The notes beneath the pieces were generated by a model that was not told where the DNA came from, did not search any database, and saw only the letters and a list, made by a program, of their open reading frames with translations. Below are positions 13,801 to 26,025 of a stretch of DNA of 64,000 bases, piece after piece. This DNA is from Nemertoderma westbladi (taxonomy: Eukaryota; Xenacoelomorpha; Nemertodermatida; Nemertodermatidae). The position numbers were made by a program, and so were the translations under genes. Each line of letters starts with the position of its first letter. The first letter of the stretch is position 1. The stretch lies in contig JAUCBJ010006262.1 of NCBI GenBank assembly GCA_032718475.1, positions 1 to 64,000 of the forward strand. The letters run 5' to 3'.

Positions 13801-16800
13801 CTATTCTTACTACTCCACTGTACTGTATCTATTCTTACTACTCCACTGTACTGTATCTATTCTTACTACTCCACTGTACTGTGTCTATTCTTACTACTCC
13901 ACTGTACTGTGTCTATTCTTACTACTCCACTGTACTGTATCTATTCTTACTACTCCACTGTACTGTGTCTATTCTTACTACTCCACTGTACTGTATCTAT
14001 TCTTACTACTCCACTGTACTGTGTCTATTCTTACTACTCCACTGTACTGTGTCTATTCTTACTACTCCACTGTACTGTGTCTATTCTTACTACTCCACTG
14101 TACTGTGTCTATTCTTACTACTCCACTGTACTGTGTCTATTCTTACTACTCCACTGTACTGTGTCTATTCTTACTACTCCACTGTACTGTGTCTATTCTT
14201 ACTACTCCACTGTACTGTGTCTATTCTTACTACTCCACTGTACTGTATCTATTCTTACTACTCCACTGTACTGTATCTATTCTTACTACTCCACTGTACT
14301 GTATCTATTCTTACTACTCCACTGTACTGTATCTATTCTTACTACTCCACTGTACTGTATCTATTCTTACTACTCCACTGTACTGTATCTATTCTTACTA
14401 CTCCACTGTACTGTATCTATTCTTACTACTCCACTGTACTGTGTCTATTCTTACTACTCCACTGTACTGTATCTATTCTTACTACTCCACTGTACTGTAT
14501 CTATTCTTACTACTCCACTGTACTGTATCTATTCTTACTACTCCACTGTACTGTATCTATTCTTACTACTCCACTGTACTGTATCTATTCTTACTACTCC
14601 ACTGTACTGTGTCTATTCTTACTACTCCACTGTACTGTATCTATTCTTACTACTCCACTGTACTGTATCTATTCTTACTACTCCACTGTACTGTATCTAT
14701 TCTTACTACTCCACTGTACTGTATCTATTCTTACTACTCCACTGTACTGTATCTATTCTTACTACTCCACTGTACTGTATCTATTCTTACTACTCCACTG
14801 TACTGTATCTATTCTTACTACTCCACTGTACTGTATCTATTCTTACTACTCCACTGTACTGTGTCTATTCTTACTACTCCACTGTACTGTGTCTATTCTT
14901 ACTACTCCACTGTACTGTATCTATTCTTACTACTCCACTGTACTGTATCTATTCTTACTACTCCACTGTACTGTATCTATTCTTACTACTCCACTGTACT
15001 GTGTCTATTCTTACTACTCCACTGTACTGTATCTATTCTTACTACTCCACTGTACTGTGTCTATTCTTACTACTCCACTGTACTGTGTCTATTCTTACTA
15101 CTCCACTGTACTGTGTCTATTCTTACTACTCCACTGTACTGTATCTATTCTTACTACTCCACTGTACTGTATCTATTCTTACTACTCCACTGTACTGTAT
15201 CTATTCTTACTACTCCACTGTACTGTGTCTATTCTTACTACTCCACTGTACTGTATCTATTCTTACTACTCCACTGTACTGTATCTATTCTTACTACTCC
15301 ACTGTACTGTATCTATTCTTACTACTCCACTGTACTGTGTCTATTCTTACTACTCCACTGTACTGTATCTATTCTTACTACTCCACTGTACTGTATCTAT
15401 TCTTACTACTCCACTGTACTGTATCTATTCTTACTACTCCACTGTACTGTATCTATTCTTACTACTCCACTGTACTGTATCTATTCTTACTACTCCACTG
15501 TACTGTATCTATTCTTACTACTCCACTGTACTGTATCTATTCTTACTACTCCACTGTACTGTATCTATTCTTACTACTCCACTGTACTGTGTCTATTCTT
15601 ACTACTCCACTGTACTGTATCTATTCTTACTACTCCACTGTACTGTATCTATTCTTACTACTCCACTGTACTGTATCTATTCTTACTACTCCACTGTACT
15701 GTATCTATTCTTACTACTCCACTGTACTGTGTCTATTCTTACTACTCCACTGTACTGTATCTATTCTTACTACTCCACTGTACTGTATCTATTCTTACTA
15801 CTCCACTGTACTGTATCTATTCTTACTACTCCACTGTACTGTATCTATTCTTACTACTCCACTGTACTGTATCTATTCTTACTACTCCACTGTACTGTAT
15901 CTATTCTTACTACTCCACTGTACTGTATCTATTCTTACTACTCCACTGTACTGTGTCTATTCTTACTACTCCACTGTACTGTATCTATTCTTACTACTCC
16001 ACTGTACTGTATCTATTCTTACTACTCCACTGTACTGTGTCTATTCTTACTACTCCACTGTACTGTATCTATTCTTACTACTCCACTGTACTGTATCTAT
16101 TCTTACTACTCCACTGTACTGTATCTATTCTTACTACTCCACTGTACTGTATCTATTCTTACTACTCCACTGTACTGTATCTATTCTTACTACTCCACTG
16201 TACTGTATCTATTCTTACTACTCCACTGTACTGTATCTATTCTTACTACTCCACTGTACTGTATCTATTCTTACTACTCCACTGTACTGTGTCTATTCTT
16301 ACTACTCCACTGTACTGTATCTATTCTTACTACTCCACTGTACTGTATCTATTCTTACTACTCCACTGTACTGTGTCTATTCTTACTACTCCACTGTACT
16401 GTGTCTATTCTTACTACTCCACTGTACTGTGTCTATTCTTACTACTCCACTGTACTGTATCTATTCTTACTACTCCACTGTACTGTATCTATTCTTACTA
16501 CTCCACTGTACTGTATCTATTCTTACTACTCCACTGTACTGTATCTATTCTTACTACTCCACTGTACTGTATCTATTCTTACTACTCCACTGTACTGTGT
16601 CTATTCTTACTACTCCACTGTACTGTATCTATTCTTACTACTCCACTGTACTGTGTCTATTCTTACTACTCCACTGTACTGTGTCTATTCTTACTACTCC
16701 ACTGTACTGTATCTAATCTTACTACTCCACTGTACTGTGTCTATTCTTACTACTCCACTGTACTGTATCTATTCTTACTACTCCACTGTACTGTGTCTAT

Positions 16801-19550
16801 TCTTACTACTCCACTGTACTGTGTCTATTCTTACTACTCCACTGTACTGTGTCTATTCTTACTACTCCACTGTACTGTGTCTATTCTTACTACTCCACTG
16901 TACTGTGTCTATTCTTACTACTCCACTGTACTGTGTCTATTCTTACTACTCCACTGTACTGTGTCTATTCTTACTACTCCACTGTACTGTGTCTATTCTT
17001 ACTACTCCACTGTACTGTGTCTATTCTTACTACTCCACTGTACTGTGTCTATTCTTACTACTCCACTGTACTGTGTCTATTCTTACTACTCCACTGTACT
17101 GTGTCTATTCTTACTACTCCACTGTACTGTATCTATTCTTACTACTCCACTGTACTGTATCTATTCTTACTACTCCACTGTACTGTGTCTATTCTTATAT
17201 TCTTACTACTCCACTGTACTGTGTCTATTCTTATATTCTTACTACTCCACTGTACTGTATCTATTCTTACTACTCCACTGTACTGTGTCTATTCTTACTA
17301 CTCCACTGTACTGTGTCTATTCTTACTACTCCACTGTACTGTGTCTATTCTTACTACTCCACTGTACTGTGTCTATTCTTACTACTCCACTGTACTGTGT
17401 CTATTCTTACTACTCCACTGTACTGTGTCTATTCTTACTACTCCACTGTACTGTATCTATTCTTACTACTCCACTGTACTGTATCTATTCTTACTACTCC
17501 ACTGTACTGTGTCTATTCTTACTACTCCACTGTACTGTGTCTATTCTTACTACTCCGCTGTACTGTATCTATTCTTACTACTCCACTGTACTGTATCTAT
17601 TCTTACTACTCCACTGTACTGTATCTATTCTTACTACTCCACTGTACTGTATCTATTCTTACTACTCCACTGTACTGTATCTATTCTTACTACTCCACTG
17701 TACTTTGTCTATTCTTACAACTCAACTGTACTGTATCTATTCTTACTACTCCACTGTACTGTATCTATTCTTACTACTCCACTGTACTGTATCTATTCTT
17801 ACTACTCCACCGTACTGTATCTATTCTTACTACTCCACTGTACTGTGTCTATTCTTACTACTCCACTGTACTGTGTCTATTCTTACTACTCCACTGTACT
17901 GTATCTATTCTTACTACTCCACTGTACTGTATCTATTCTTACTACTCCACTGTACTGTATCTATTCTTACTACTCCACTGTACTGTGTCTATTCTTACTA
18001 CTCCACTGTACTGTGTCTATTCTTACTACAGTACTCCACTGTACTGTATCTATTCTTACTACTCCACTGTACTGTATCTATTCTTACTACTCCACTGTAC
18101 TGTGTCTATTCTTACTACTCCACTGTACTGTATCTATTCTTACTACTCCACTGTACTGTATCTATTCTTACTACTCCACTGTACTTTGTCTATTCTTACT
18201 ACTCCACTGTACTGTGTCTATTCTTACTACTCCACTGTACTGTGTCTATTCTTACTACTCCACTGTACTGTGTCTATTCTTACTACTCCACTGTACTGTA
18301 TCTAATCTTACTACTCCACTGTACTGTATCTATTCTTACTACTCCACTGTACTGTATCTATTCTTACTACTCCACTGTACTGTGTCTATTCTTACTACTC
18401 CACTGTACTGTATCTATTCTTAATACTCCACTGTACTGTGTCTATTCTTACTACTCCACTGTACTGTGTCTATTCTTACTACTCCACTGTACTGTATCTA
18501 ATCTTACTACTCCACTGTACTGTGTCTATTCTTACTACTCCACTGTACTGTATCTATTCTTACTACTCCACTGTACTGTGTCTATTCTTACTACTCCACT
18601 GTACTGTGTCTATTCTTACTACTCCACTGTACTGTGTCTATTCTTACTACTCCACTGTACTGTGTCTATTCTTACTACTCCACTGTACTGTATCTAATCT
18701 TACTACTCCACTGTACTGTGTCTATTCTTACTACTCCACTGTACTGTATCTATTCTTACTACTCCACTGTACTGTGTCTATTCTTACTACTCCACTGTTC
18801 TGTGTCTATTCTTACTACTCCACTGTACTGTGTCTATTCTTACTACTCCACTGTACTGTGTCTATTCTTACTACTCCACTGTACTGTGTCTATTCTTACT
18901 ACTCCACTGTACTGTATCTATTCTTACTACTCCACTGTATTGTGTCTATTCTTACTACTCCACTGTACTGTGTCTATTCTTACTACTCCACTGTACTGTA
19001 TCTATTCTTACTACTCCACTGTACTGTGTCTATTCTTACTACTCCACTGTACTGTGTCTATTCTTACTACTCCACTGTACTGTGTCTATTCTTACTACTC
19101 CACTGTACTGTGTCTATTCTTACTACTCCACTGTACTGTGTCTATTCTTACTACTCCACTGTACTGTGTCTATTCTTACTACTCCACTGTACTGTGTCTA
19201 TTCTTACTACTCCACTGTACTGTGTCTATTCTTACTACTCCACTGTACTGTGTCTATTCTTACTACTCCACTGTACTGTGTCTATTCTTACTACTCCACT
19301 GTACTGTGTCTATTCTTACTACTCCACTGTACTGTGTCTATTCTTACTACTCCACTGTACTGTGTCTATTCTTACTACTCCACTGTACTGTGTCTATTCT
19401 TACTACTCCACTGTACTGTATCTATTCTTACTACTCCACTGTACTGTATCTATTCTTACTACTCCACTGTACTGTGTCTATTCTTATATTCTTACTACTC
19501 CACTGTACTGTGTCTATTCTTATATTCTTACTACTCCACTGTACTGTATC
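4851..19550 (+). repeat. 28-bp satellite array, left part (~525 copies)
   Basis: A 28-bp unit built on ACTACTCCACTGTACTGT, followed by ATC or GTC and TATTCTT, repeats head to tail without spacers. Variation is almost confined to two positions: TGTATC versus TGTGTC, and CTATTC versus CTAATC. CTAATC is common at about 5205-6870 and rare later (for example 10384, 16713, 18302, 18500, 18691). Rare markers include an extra TTATATTC near 17195, 17230, 19490 and 19525, a CCGCTG unit at 17556, a TTTG/CAACTCAACTG unit at 17701 and a 5-bp insertion at 18026. All three forward frames are open where CTAATC is absent. Nothing suggests coding use. The array is interrupted at 19551 by the BEL/Pao element. 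Confidence 0.97.
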
Positions 19551-20778
19551 TGTAAAAGCTTTTACTGAATTGTCCGGTTATTTTTCCTTATTTTTCCCGT
19601 AAAGTACTCTGTAGTTGGTTTACCAGGCATAAAAAGGCCGTGTCCTTGCTGTACTGGTGTTTTAGCGGACATAAAAGCTATTTCTTCTGTATTTGTACTT
19701 TAGAGGACATAATCCGTAATTCCGTGACGTAAAAGCTCGATACTCTTGAAAACAGTGTCGCTACCATGACGACGGCTAGCAGCTGATATTGCCACGTCGA
19801 CGTTTCTTTGTTTCTCTGTTCTCTCGTTGTTCATGTTGACCAATCAGAGCGTTTGTGATCTCTGTGTTGGAGGTATATACAGAAACTCAGTAGTTCAGTG
19901 TTATGTTTTTGTCCAGAGCCTAAGAACCGGCTTTGGCACCTCCGTGTTTTAGTTTTTAGTCTTACACTAGTAGGTTTAATTATAAAGGGCATATATCCTT
20001 TAACGCACCTACCTGACTCATGGAATCACTGCATACTGATGACTGATGTCTGCATACTGCAGTACTGCATACACTGCATACTGTGTAACATTGTGCATAC
20101 CTTTATATTGTTATACTGCTATTTACCGTCAGTTCTTCATAATATGGTTGATGAATAATTATATTTGGAATAACGATAAACAACCCCGAAACCCAATGTT
20201 CTTGATATACCGAAGGTAAGAGAGAAGGGTTACAGATAAACGATTGTGACTTATGTTAAAGTGGTTTGAAGTGAATCTAATGTTATTTGATAGACCCTAC
20301 ATGAGCCAGTCTGTGTTCCTTTTATATGTGACTAAAATCAGTGAAGATCGGCAGATAAGTGTGCAGTATTGTGCAGCATTGTGTATGAGTGAGTCTGTTA
20401 AAGAAGCATTCCTAAAGAATGCGCCATATATGTGAATTATAATTAAGCCATATCGTTGTGAGTGGTTTAAGTCATAACTCTGTTTATATAGATAAAGCGC
20501 CACGTCCTAAAGGAACTGTTAATATTCCCGAAGGTGAATAATATTGTCAGAGATTATATAATACTGTCAGTCGAATAATACATTAGGCTTACATAGCAAT
20601 AAAATTAAACCGTCGAACCCAATCTCCCGGGAATTTCCAGCGGGTGAATGGTCGCGCACGGATTGGTTTCGACTAGTGTAGTGAATCAAATACTTGTCAT
20701 AGACTAAAAACTGATTTAATATCTAGAAGACATCTTAATTTGGTGGGTTAAACTGCCAAAGGTCTGAAAGCGCGAACA
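19551..20778 (+). repeat. 5' LTR of BEL/Pao element
   Basis: The LTR runs from TGTAAAAGC to GCGAACA and is 1228 bp long. A TATATA box lies at 19874-19879, with a TTCAGTG initiator-like motif about 20-25 bp later. A poly(A) signal AATAAA lies at 20599-20604. Repeats of CTGCATACTG occur around 20030-20090. Small open frames inside the LTR occur identically in both copies and are probably not genes. Confidence 0.95.
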
Positions 20779-22971
20779 TTAAAGGATATAGCTTCTTTGT
20801 TGCAGTAAGCAATAAAGTTGAAAGTACCGGTCAACCGGTAAACCTGAACCGGTACACTCTGTAGGTCAGTAGGCCTAACTGTTCTAACCGGTACTTCAGT
20901 ATAAGTACACTAGTATTATTCGATTTGATTATTGCATACCGGTAGGCTGTTTAAGGGATTAGGGATTGATCACCCCTTATACCTTTATATGGTTTACTTA
21001 TTTCTGTCAAGTTTTATTTATTTGTAGGCCAGTATTGAACAGAAGGCGTGTAAGCCTGATCAGATAGTACAGACGATTTGTAGGCTGAGCTGTTGTCTGA
21101 TTGCTGTTAAGTCCGAACGAATTGCAGTGTGTGTAGATCACCTGTCCGATTAAGTACGATTAGGCAGTAGGGGCAGCGAACGCTGTAAGGTAATCCCCCA
21201 ACTAAAGAATAAGTCGCACTACTGGGTTAGAGCGCATACTCCCTAATCATTTCGGAGTCTGCATGTCCTGTGGTTTATTTAGGCTTGAGAGTGGTCTGCC
21301 ATCGTTTAGTCTGTACTTTGTTTGTGTAAGTCTGTACGGGTAGCGTATAATTTTATTTAGATAATTTGTAGGCTGGATAGTTGTCTGGCTGTTATTAGGT
21401 CTGAACGGATTGCCGCATGTGTAGATCATCTGTCCGATTAAGTACGATTAGGCAGTAGGGGCAGCGAACGCTGTAAGGTAATCCCCCAACTAAAGAATAA
21501 GTCGCACTACTGGGTTAGAGCGCATACTCCCTAATCATTTCGGAGTCTGCATATACCGTAGTTTGTTTAGGCTTGATAGTAGTCTGTCAGTGTTCGGTCT
21601 GTATTTTGTTTGAGTAGTTTGTACGCGTAGCGTAATATTTATTATTCAGAGTTTATGCGATTATTCGCAACATTCAAGTCCCCAAGTTTGTTCCTACAGT
21701 AATTGTGTTTGTTATACATACCGCTATAGTTAAATTAACCTCGGTACTACACGGGCTGCTCGGCGTAGGTAAAGACTGGTGATTTTGTGCATCGGTCACT
21801 CCAGCAGATGCCGTGGTTCTTTTAGCTGTTCAAGTATATTTAACTACTGATTATCTGTTGTACAAGTACTCGTACCTAATTTAGGGTTTAGTGTACAGTA
21901 CTTTCCGAAGTAATTATTGTAGACATTATATCTGTGTTGTAAAGTGGTTGATAGGCACATTCGATTAGCTCTATTAACTTCTAGGTAGGAACACTCCGTG
22001 ATACATAACGTAGAACCTATAGCGATACGGCTATAGGTCGTCAGGCGGTGGTATTTTCCTATCTAGACAACGCAGTGTATTTACTAAGAAACTACTTATT
22101 ATTTCAAATACCGTAGTACCCTGTCCGCTGTAATAATCAGATTTCTAACCCTTTGTTAGGCTGGTTTGTAGACTTCTTGTAAAATTACCCTAAAAATTCG
22201 TATTTGTGTTTTTGTAAAATTTTTGTGTTTATTTAGAGATTGTAATCTCAACCCGAATTGTACGTAATTTGTAGTATTAAGTAACTTAGGTAAATTAGTA
22301 TTATTTGTTTTAGTGTCCTGTACGTAACACTTCACTGAAAGCGCACCGCTTTGTGTAGTGATTACTCCCCAGAAATAATAACATTTATTTCAAACATTGA
22401 CAAAACCCATTAAAACGGGTATATATATATTATAAATCAAATCTAACGATTTATAAATAGTAGGCCTACCATATAACAATTAGGTCCCAATATCAGTTGG
22501 ATTACTGCTCAAATAACGGTAATAAAGTAAGTAAAGTAACAAAGTAACCCTAAAGTAACAGAAATTCAATTATTTGAAATAATTGATATACCGGTATTTA
22601 CGATAGGCCTATTATCTTTATTTCTATAAATCTAGGCTGAAATTATACCGGTACTTGTAATTAATTCTATTTCAGAATTATATATCCTACAAACTGTAAG
22701 CTGTATACCGGTATTCCGATAGGCCTATTATATATTTATATATATTTGTGCTAAAATTATACCGGTATTCTGTGATAAACCTAGTCTGTAATAATACTTA
22801 TATAGTTATATATACTATAAGTATACCGGTATTCTAATATATTATATATATATCACGCTACACTGAGTAGCAGTAACGGTAATTAATTACTAGGCTAGCA
22901 GTTCATACTGAGTTACTAGACTTGCTTAGACTGTAATATAGCAGTAGGCATTCAACTGTACATACCTAGTC
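20779..22971 (+). other. Long 5' leader of the BEL/Pao element
   Basis: There are 2.2 kb between the LTR and the gag start codon. It contains two near-identical direct copies of a 288-bp unit (about 21070-21645; for example CTGTCCGATTAAG at 21142 and 21430). It also has many ACCGGT/TACCGGTA palindromes clustered at 20824-20945 and 22590-22830. No primer-binding site beginning with TGG is visible just after the LTR, so the primer is unclear. Confidence 0.75.
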
Positions 22972-25900
22972 ATGTCTGATACTAAGCAGAACCTGTCAGA
23001 CAGTCTACTAGATACAATGGATATCCTGCTCGGGCAGATGCAGGAGACTGTCCAGCAATTCAAGGGCACAGTAAGGGAAAGTAGGCTAGAGTTGCAAGAA
23101 GTGCAGCAAAGTATCGCGCTTGAACGCGATAAATTAGTAAATACCCAAAAGGGTATACCACCACCCTCTGTAACAATGTGTCAACCTGTTAGGTCTGAAG
23201 TATTGCATGCGCAAGGTGTGGAGCCTACACGCATATATACTGCTAGCGAAGTAGAAACTCCTATAGTGAACCCTATTAAGGGTAATTATAGACCTGTTGA
23301 TAATGATATTCCCTATAGAACTGATCATAATCCGAGAAATTTATATACCGATAACTCGATATTAAATAGCACGATGGCCCAAGAAAGTTTTACGCGTCAA
23401 ATGGCTAGAACCGAAGCCCGGCAAGCGGTAAAGGTTGGAGAGATCGTCAAGTTCAATGGAGATGAGATGAAATGGTTACCTTTTAATGAATATTACAAAG
23501 ATAACATACAGAACTCTGTACTATCTAATGGAGAAAAACTTAGATACCTCATCGAGTGCTTGGAAGGATCTCCCAAGTTAATGGCGTTAAAGTTTATTGG
23601 ACATCCAGACGGATTAAGACAAGTTTGGGATACACTAAACATCAGGTATGGTAATAGGAATGACATAGCTGGGTATTTGTATGCAAAATTAATGGCGCCC
23701 CGAAAGTTTCTTAGCAGCGGGATTATAGAGTTTTCCGATGAGATTCAGGAGATCTGTAGACAATTAGATTGGCTAGGTAAGTCTCATGAATACCAGAATT
23801 CTATGGTTGTAAGAGCCTTAGCATCTGCTTTGCCCAAGGGTGGAGTAGGTACACGCTGGGATAAGAAGGTGTTATATATGATGGAACAACAACGACGAGA
23901 CCCTACCATGACTGATCTCATGTCATTCTTAGATAGAGAAGTGAAATTACAGCTCCTAAGGCAGTCCAGAGAGAAGACATTGGAAAACAAGGTAAGTGAG
24001 AAACCCGTTTCTAGGAGAAGGGTAACACCAGTATGTTATACCGACGACTGTGAAAGCCAAACCTCTCAAGGAGAGGACAGCGGGAAAGACACTGACAGGC
24101 CTTATTATGTCAATAAAATGCCTAAAGAACAGGTAAGTAAATCCGAGTCTCGACCCAATGACAGAAGGGAACCGGTACAAAAAACCCCTCCTACGTCTCC
24201 TAAAAGAATTCAGGTGAGAAAGCCCGAGGAAAGAACAAGTGTGCACCACACAGCACATGTTAAAGTAAGTAACATCAAGCCCAAATGTGTGCTGTGCGAC
24301 GGGCCCCACCGTTTAAATGCGTGTGATAAATTCCTGAGGAAATCACTCGAGGATAGACGTGAAGTCATGTGGGATAAGCGGTTGTGTTATAATTGCCTCA
24401 GACGAGGACACCAACGGCGAACCTGTAACTCCGACGCAAGGTGTGCAAAGTGCGGCGCAAAACATCATATCTTGTTGCACACGGAATTTGAACGAAACAG
24501 CCCGAGTCAGGTAAGTGAGTCCGAACTACATGTCCAATTCAGTGATGTGAACGACACTGATCAATCTGAGATGGAAGGATTCTATACGGACGAGTTCTCC
24601 GACCAAAACGAATCCTGTTACCTAATAAACACCACCGCAGTGTATCGAGCACTCATGTATGAGAAAGACACAGACAGCGACCTCACCCTAACTACTTCAG
24701 ATCAACAACCATCTTGGAAAGCGCCAACTTCCAATATAGGAATCCGAGAATTTCCTGTAGTCCAGTTACGGGTCCACGGACCTCAGAAGAGCTATATAGT
24801 GAACGCCCTCCTGGACTCCGGTAGCACAGGAACATTCATCGATAAAGAACTAGCCGAAGTCATCTTTGCTGGACAACCCAAGTTCCGAACCAAGCTAAAC
24901 ATGTCAGGAATCATGCAAGTTTGGAAATCTACAGTAACAGCTGATTATTATGTAGGCGCGTTGTCCACCCCCCAGGACGAACTAGGAGAACATAGCATAA
25001 GGTCAGTGAAAATGGTGGCTATAAAGAACTTCGCTACTACTCAAGCAGACCTTTATAATTGGGACGAGGATGAGAGCATCCAACATCTTAACATACCTCG
25101 ATTCCAGACTGATTATCCTGGAGTGCAAATACTCATCGGCCAAAACGCGCATGAGGCGCTGGAGACATTAGAGAAACGACCTACTCAACCGCAACCACTT
25201 CAGACCTATGCGGTAAGAACTAGAGTAGGTTGGTACCTTACTGGACCTTCCCGTAGAACGCTCAGGGAAAGACTGCTTCAAGATCGCGTCTGCCAGGTGA
25301 GTGAATGGGAAGACGATACTAGTGAGGGAGACGACCCAACTGAGGGAACACCACACTCCTCAGATAATGACAATCTTAACTCCAATGTAGATCAATGGAG
25401 ATATTGCCCCGAGACGATGAATACAACTGACATCGCTTCCAGAGGAGCAACTCCTCAAGAACTGACAGATACTACAGACCGGTTAGGTGAACCCGACTTC
25501 CTGAGTAAGGAGGATGAATGGCCTCCCCATCCTACTCCGACTGAGATTAGACCAGCCAAGGGAGCGGAGAAAGTTAAACCTAAAACCCGGACGGGTGGAT
25601 CGGAGTTATTTGAACCCGGGATAGATCTGTCGGTATTACATGTTACCAGGGACGACGCCGTGGATCTGGACCTCCCCACCGCGAGTGGATCCTTCATGAA
25701 GATCAGAGAGAGCGATTGGAGCTCTGGAACATCAGACGTCTCGCAGGGACTCTCACCTCTCCTGCAGAGAGCGACGGACCACTATAGCTCCTGGAATCGG
25801 CTTTGTGACGCCGTCATATACTTTGAGCGATGTTTCTATCGTCACTATTCTAGGACGAAGAGGAAACCTGAAATTGTATTCAGGATGCAGCGACTCAATC

Positions 25901-26025
25901 ACCCAGTCGGTCGTTTGTGTTTACCGGAAGGGAATGGAGGACTCTCCGGAAACTGTGGAAGGCAAGATTCTCTTCCCACGACCACCTCCCTAATCCTTCA
26001 AACATCTAGGGATTCCATAACGTAA
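22972..26025 (+). CDS. Gag-protease polyprotein of BEL/Pao element, RT and integrase deleted
   Basis: The ORF has 1017 codons from ATG. Residues about 1-60 form a Leu/Gln-rich coiled coil. Residues about 155-330 match the DUF1759-type Gag region (FNGDEMKWLPFNEYY...YLIECLEGSP). Residues about 438-505 hold Cys/His zinc-knuckle motifs (CYNCLRRGHQRRTC, CAKCGAKHHILLH). Residues about 594-760 are a retropepsin of the DUF1758 kind with catalytic ALLDSGSTGTFID (Asp near 614), then VGWYLTGPSRR. About 50 acidic residues later comes WRYCPETMNTTDIASRG, which normally follows RNase H, and then HYSSWNRLCDAV, which normally precedes the integrase. The RT and RNase H core is absent. The protein would assemble particles and cleave them but could not copy the genome. 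Confidence 0.9.
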   Translation: MSDTKQNLSDSLLDTMDILLGQMQETVQQFKGTVRESRLELQEVQQSIALERDKLVNTQKGIPPPSVTMCQPVRSEVLHAQGVEPTRIYTASEVETPIVNPIKGNYRPVDNDIPYRTDHNPRNLYTDNSILNSTMAQESFTRQMARTEARQAVKVGEIVKFNGDEMKWLPFNEYYKDNIQNSVLSNGEKLRYLIECLEGSPKLMALKFIGHPDGLRQVWDTLNIRYGNRNDIAGYLYAKLMAPRKFLSSGIIEFSDEIQEICRQLDWLGKSHEYQNSMVVRALASALPKGGVGTRWDKKVLYMMEQQRRDPTMTDLMSFLDREVKLQLLRQSREKTLENKVSEKPVSRRRVTPVCYTDDCESQTSQGEDSGKDTDRPYYVNKMPKEQVSKSESRPNDRREPVQKTPPTSPKRIQVRKPEERTSVHHTAHVKVSNIKPKCVLCDGPHRLNACDKFLRKSLEDRREVMWDKRLCYNCLRRGHQRRTCNSDARCAKCGAKHHILLHTEFERNSPSQVSESELHVQFSDVNDTDQSEMEGFYTDEFSDQNESCYLINTTAVYRALMYEKDTDSDLTLTTSDQQPSWKAPTSNIGIREFPVVQLRVHGPQKSYIVNALLDSGSTGTFIDKELAEVIFAGQPKFRTKLNMSGIMQVWKSTVTADYYVGALSTPQDELGEHSIRSVKMVAIKNFATTQADLYNWDEDESIQHLNIPRFQTDYPGVQILIGQNAHEALETLEKRPTQPQPLQTYAVRTRVGWYLTGPSRRTLRERLLQDRVCQVSEWEDDTSEGDDPTEGTPHSSDNDNLNSNVDQWRYCPETMNTTDIASRGATPQELTDTTDRLGEPDFLSKEDEWPPHPTPTEIRPAKGAEKVKPKTRTGGSELFEPGIDLSVLHVTRDDAVDLDLPTASGSFMKIRESDWSSGTSDVSQGLSPLLQRATDHYSSWNRLCDAVIYFERCFYRHYSRTKRKPEIVFRMQRLNHPVGRLCLPEGNGGLSGNCGRQDSLPTTTSLILQTSRDSIT

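Noticed and set aside
6517-18697. Open frames of 1000 to 4000 codons encoding a repeated YSYYSTVLCLFLLLHC-type protein
   Set aside because: They exist in all three forward frames at once, follow from a stop-free 28-bp unit, have no non-repetitive domain and no splice or start context. They are satellite artefacts.
19898-20503. Small frames within the LTR (86, 60 and 68 codons), repeated at 29389-29994
   Set aside because: They are identical in both LTRs and overlap promoter and poly(A) signals; no recognisable domain or codon signal.
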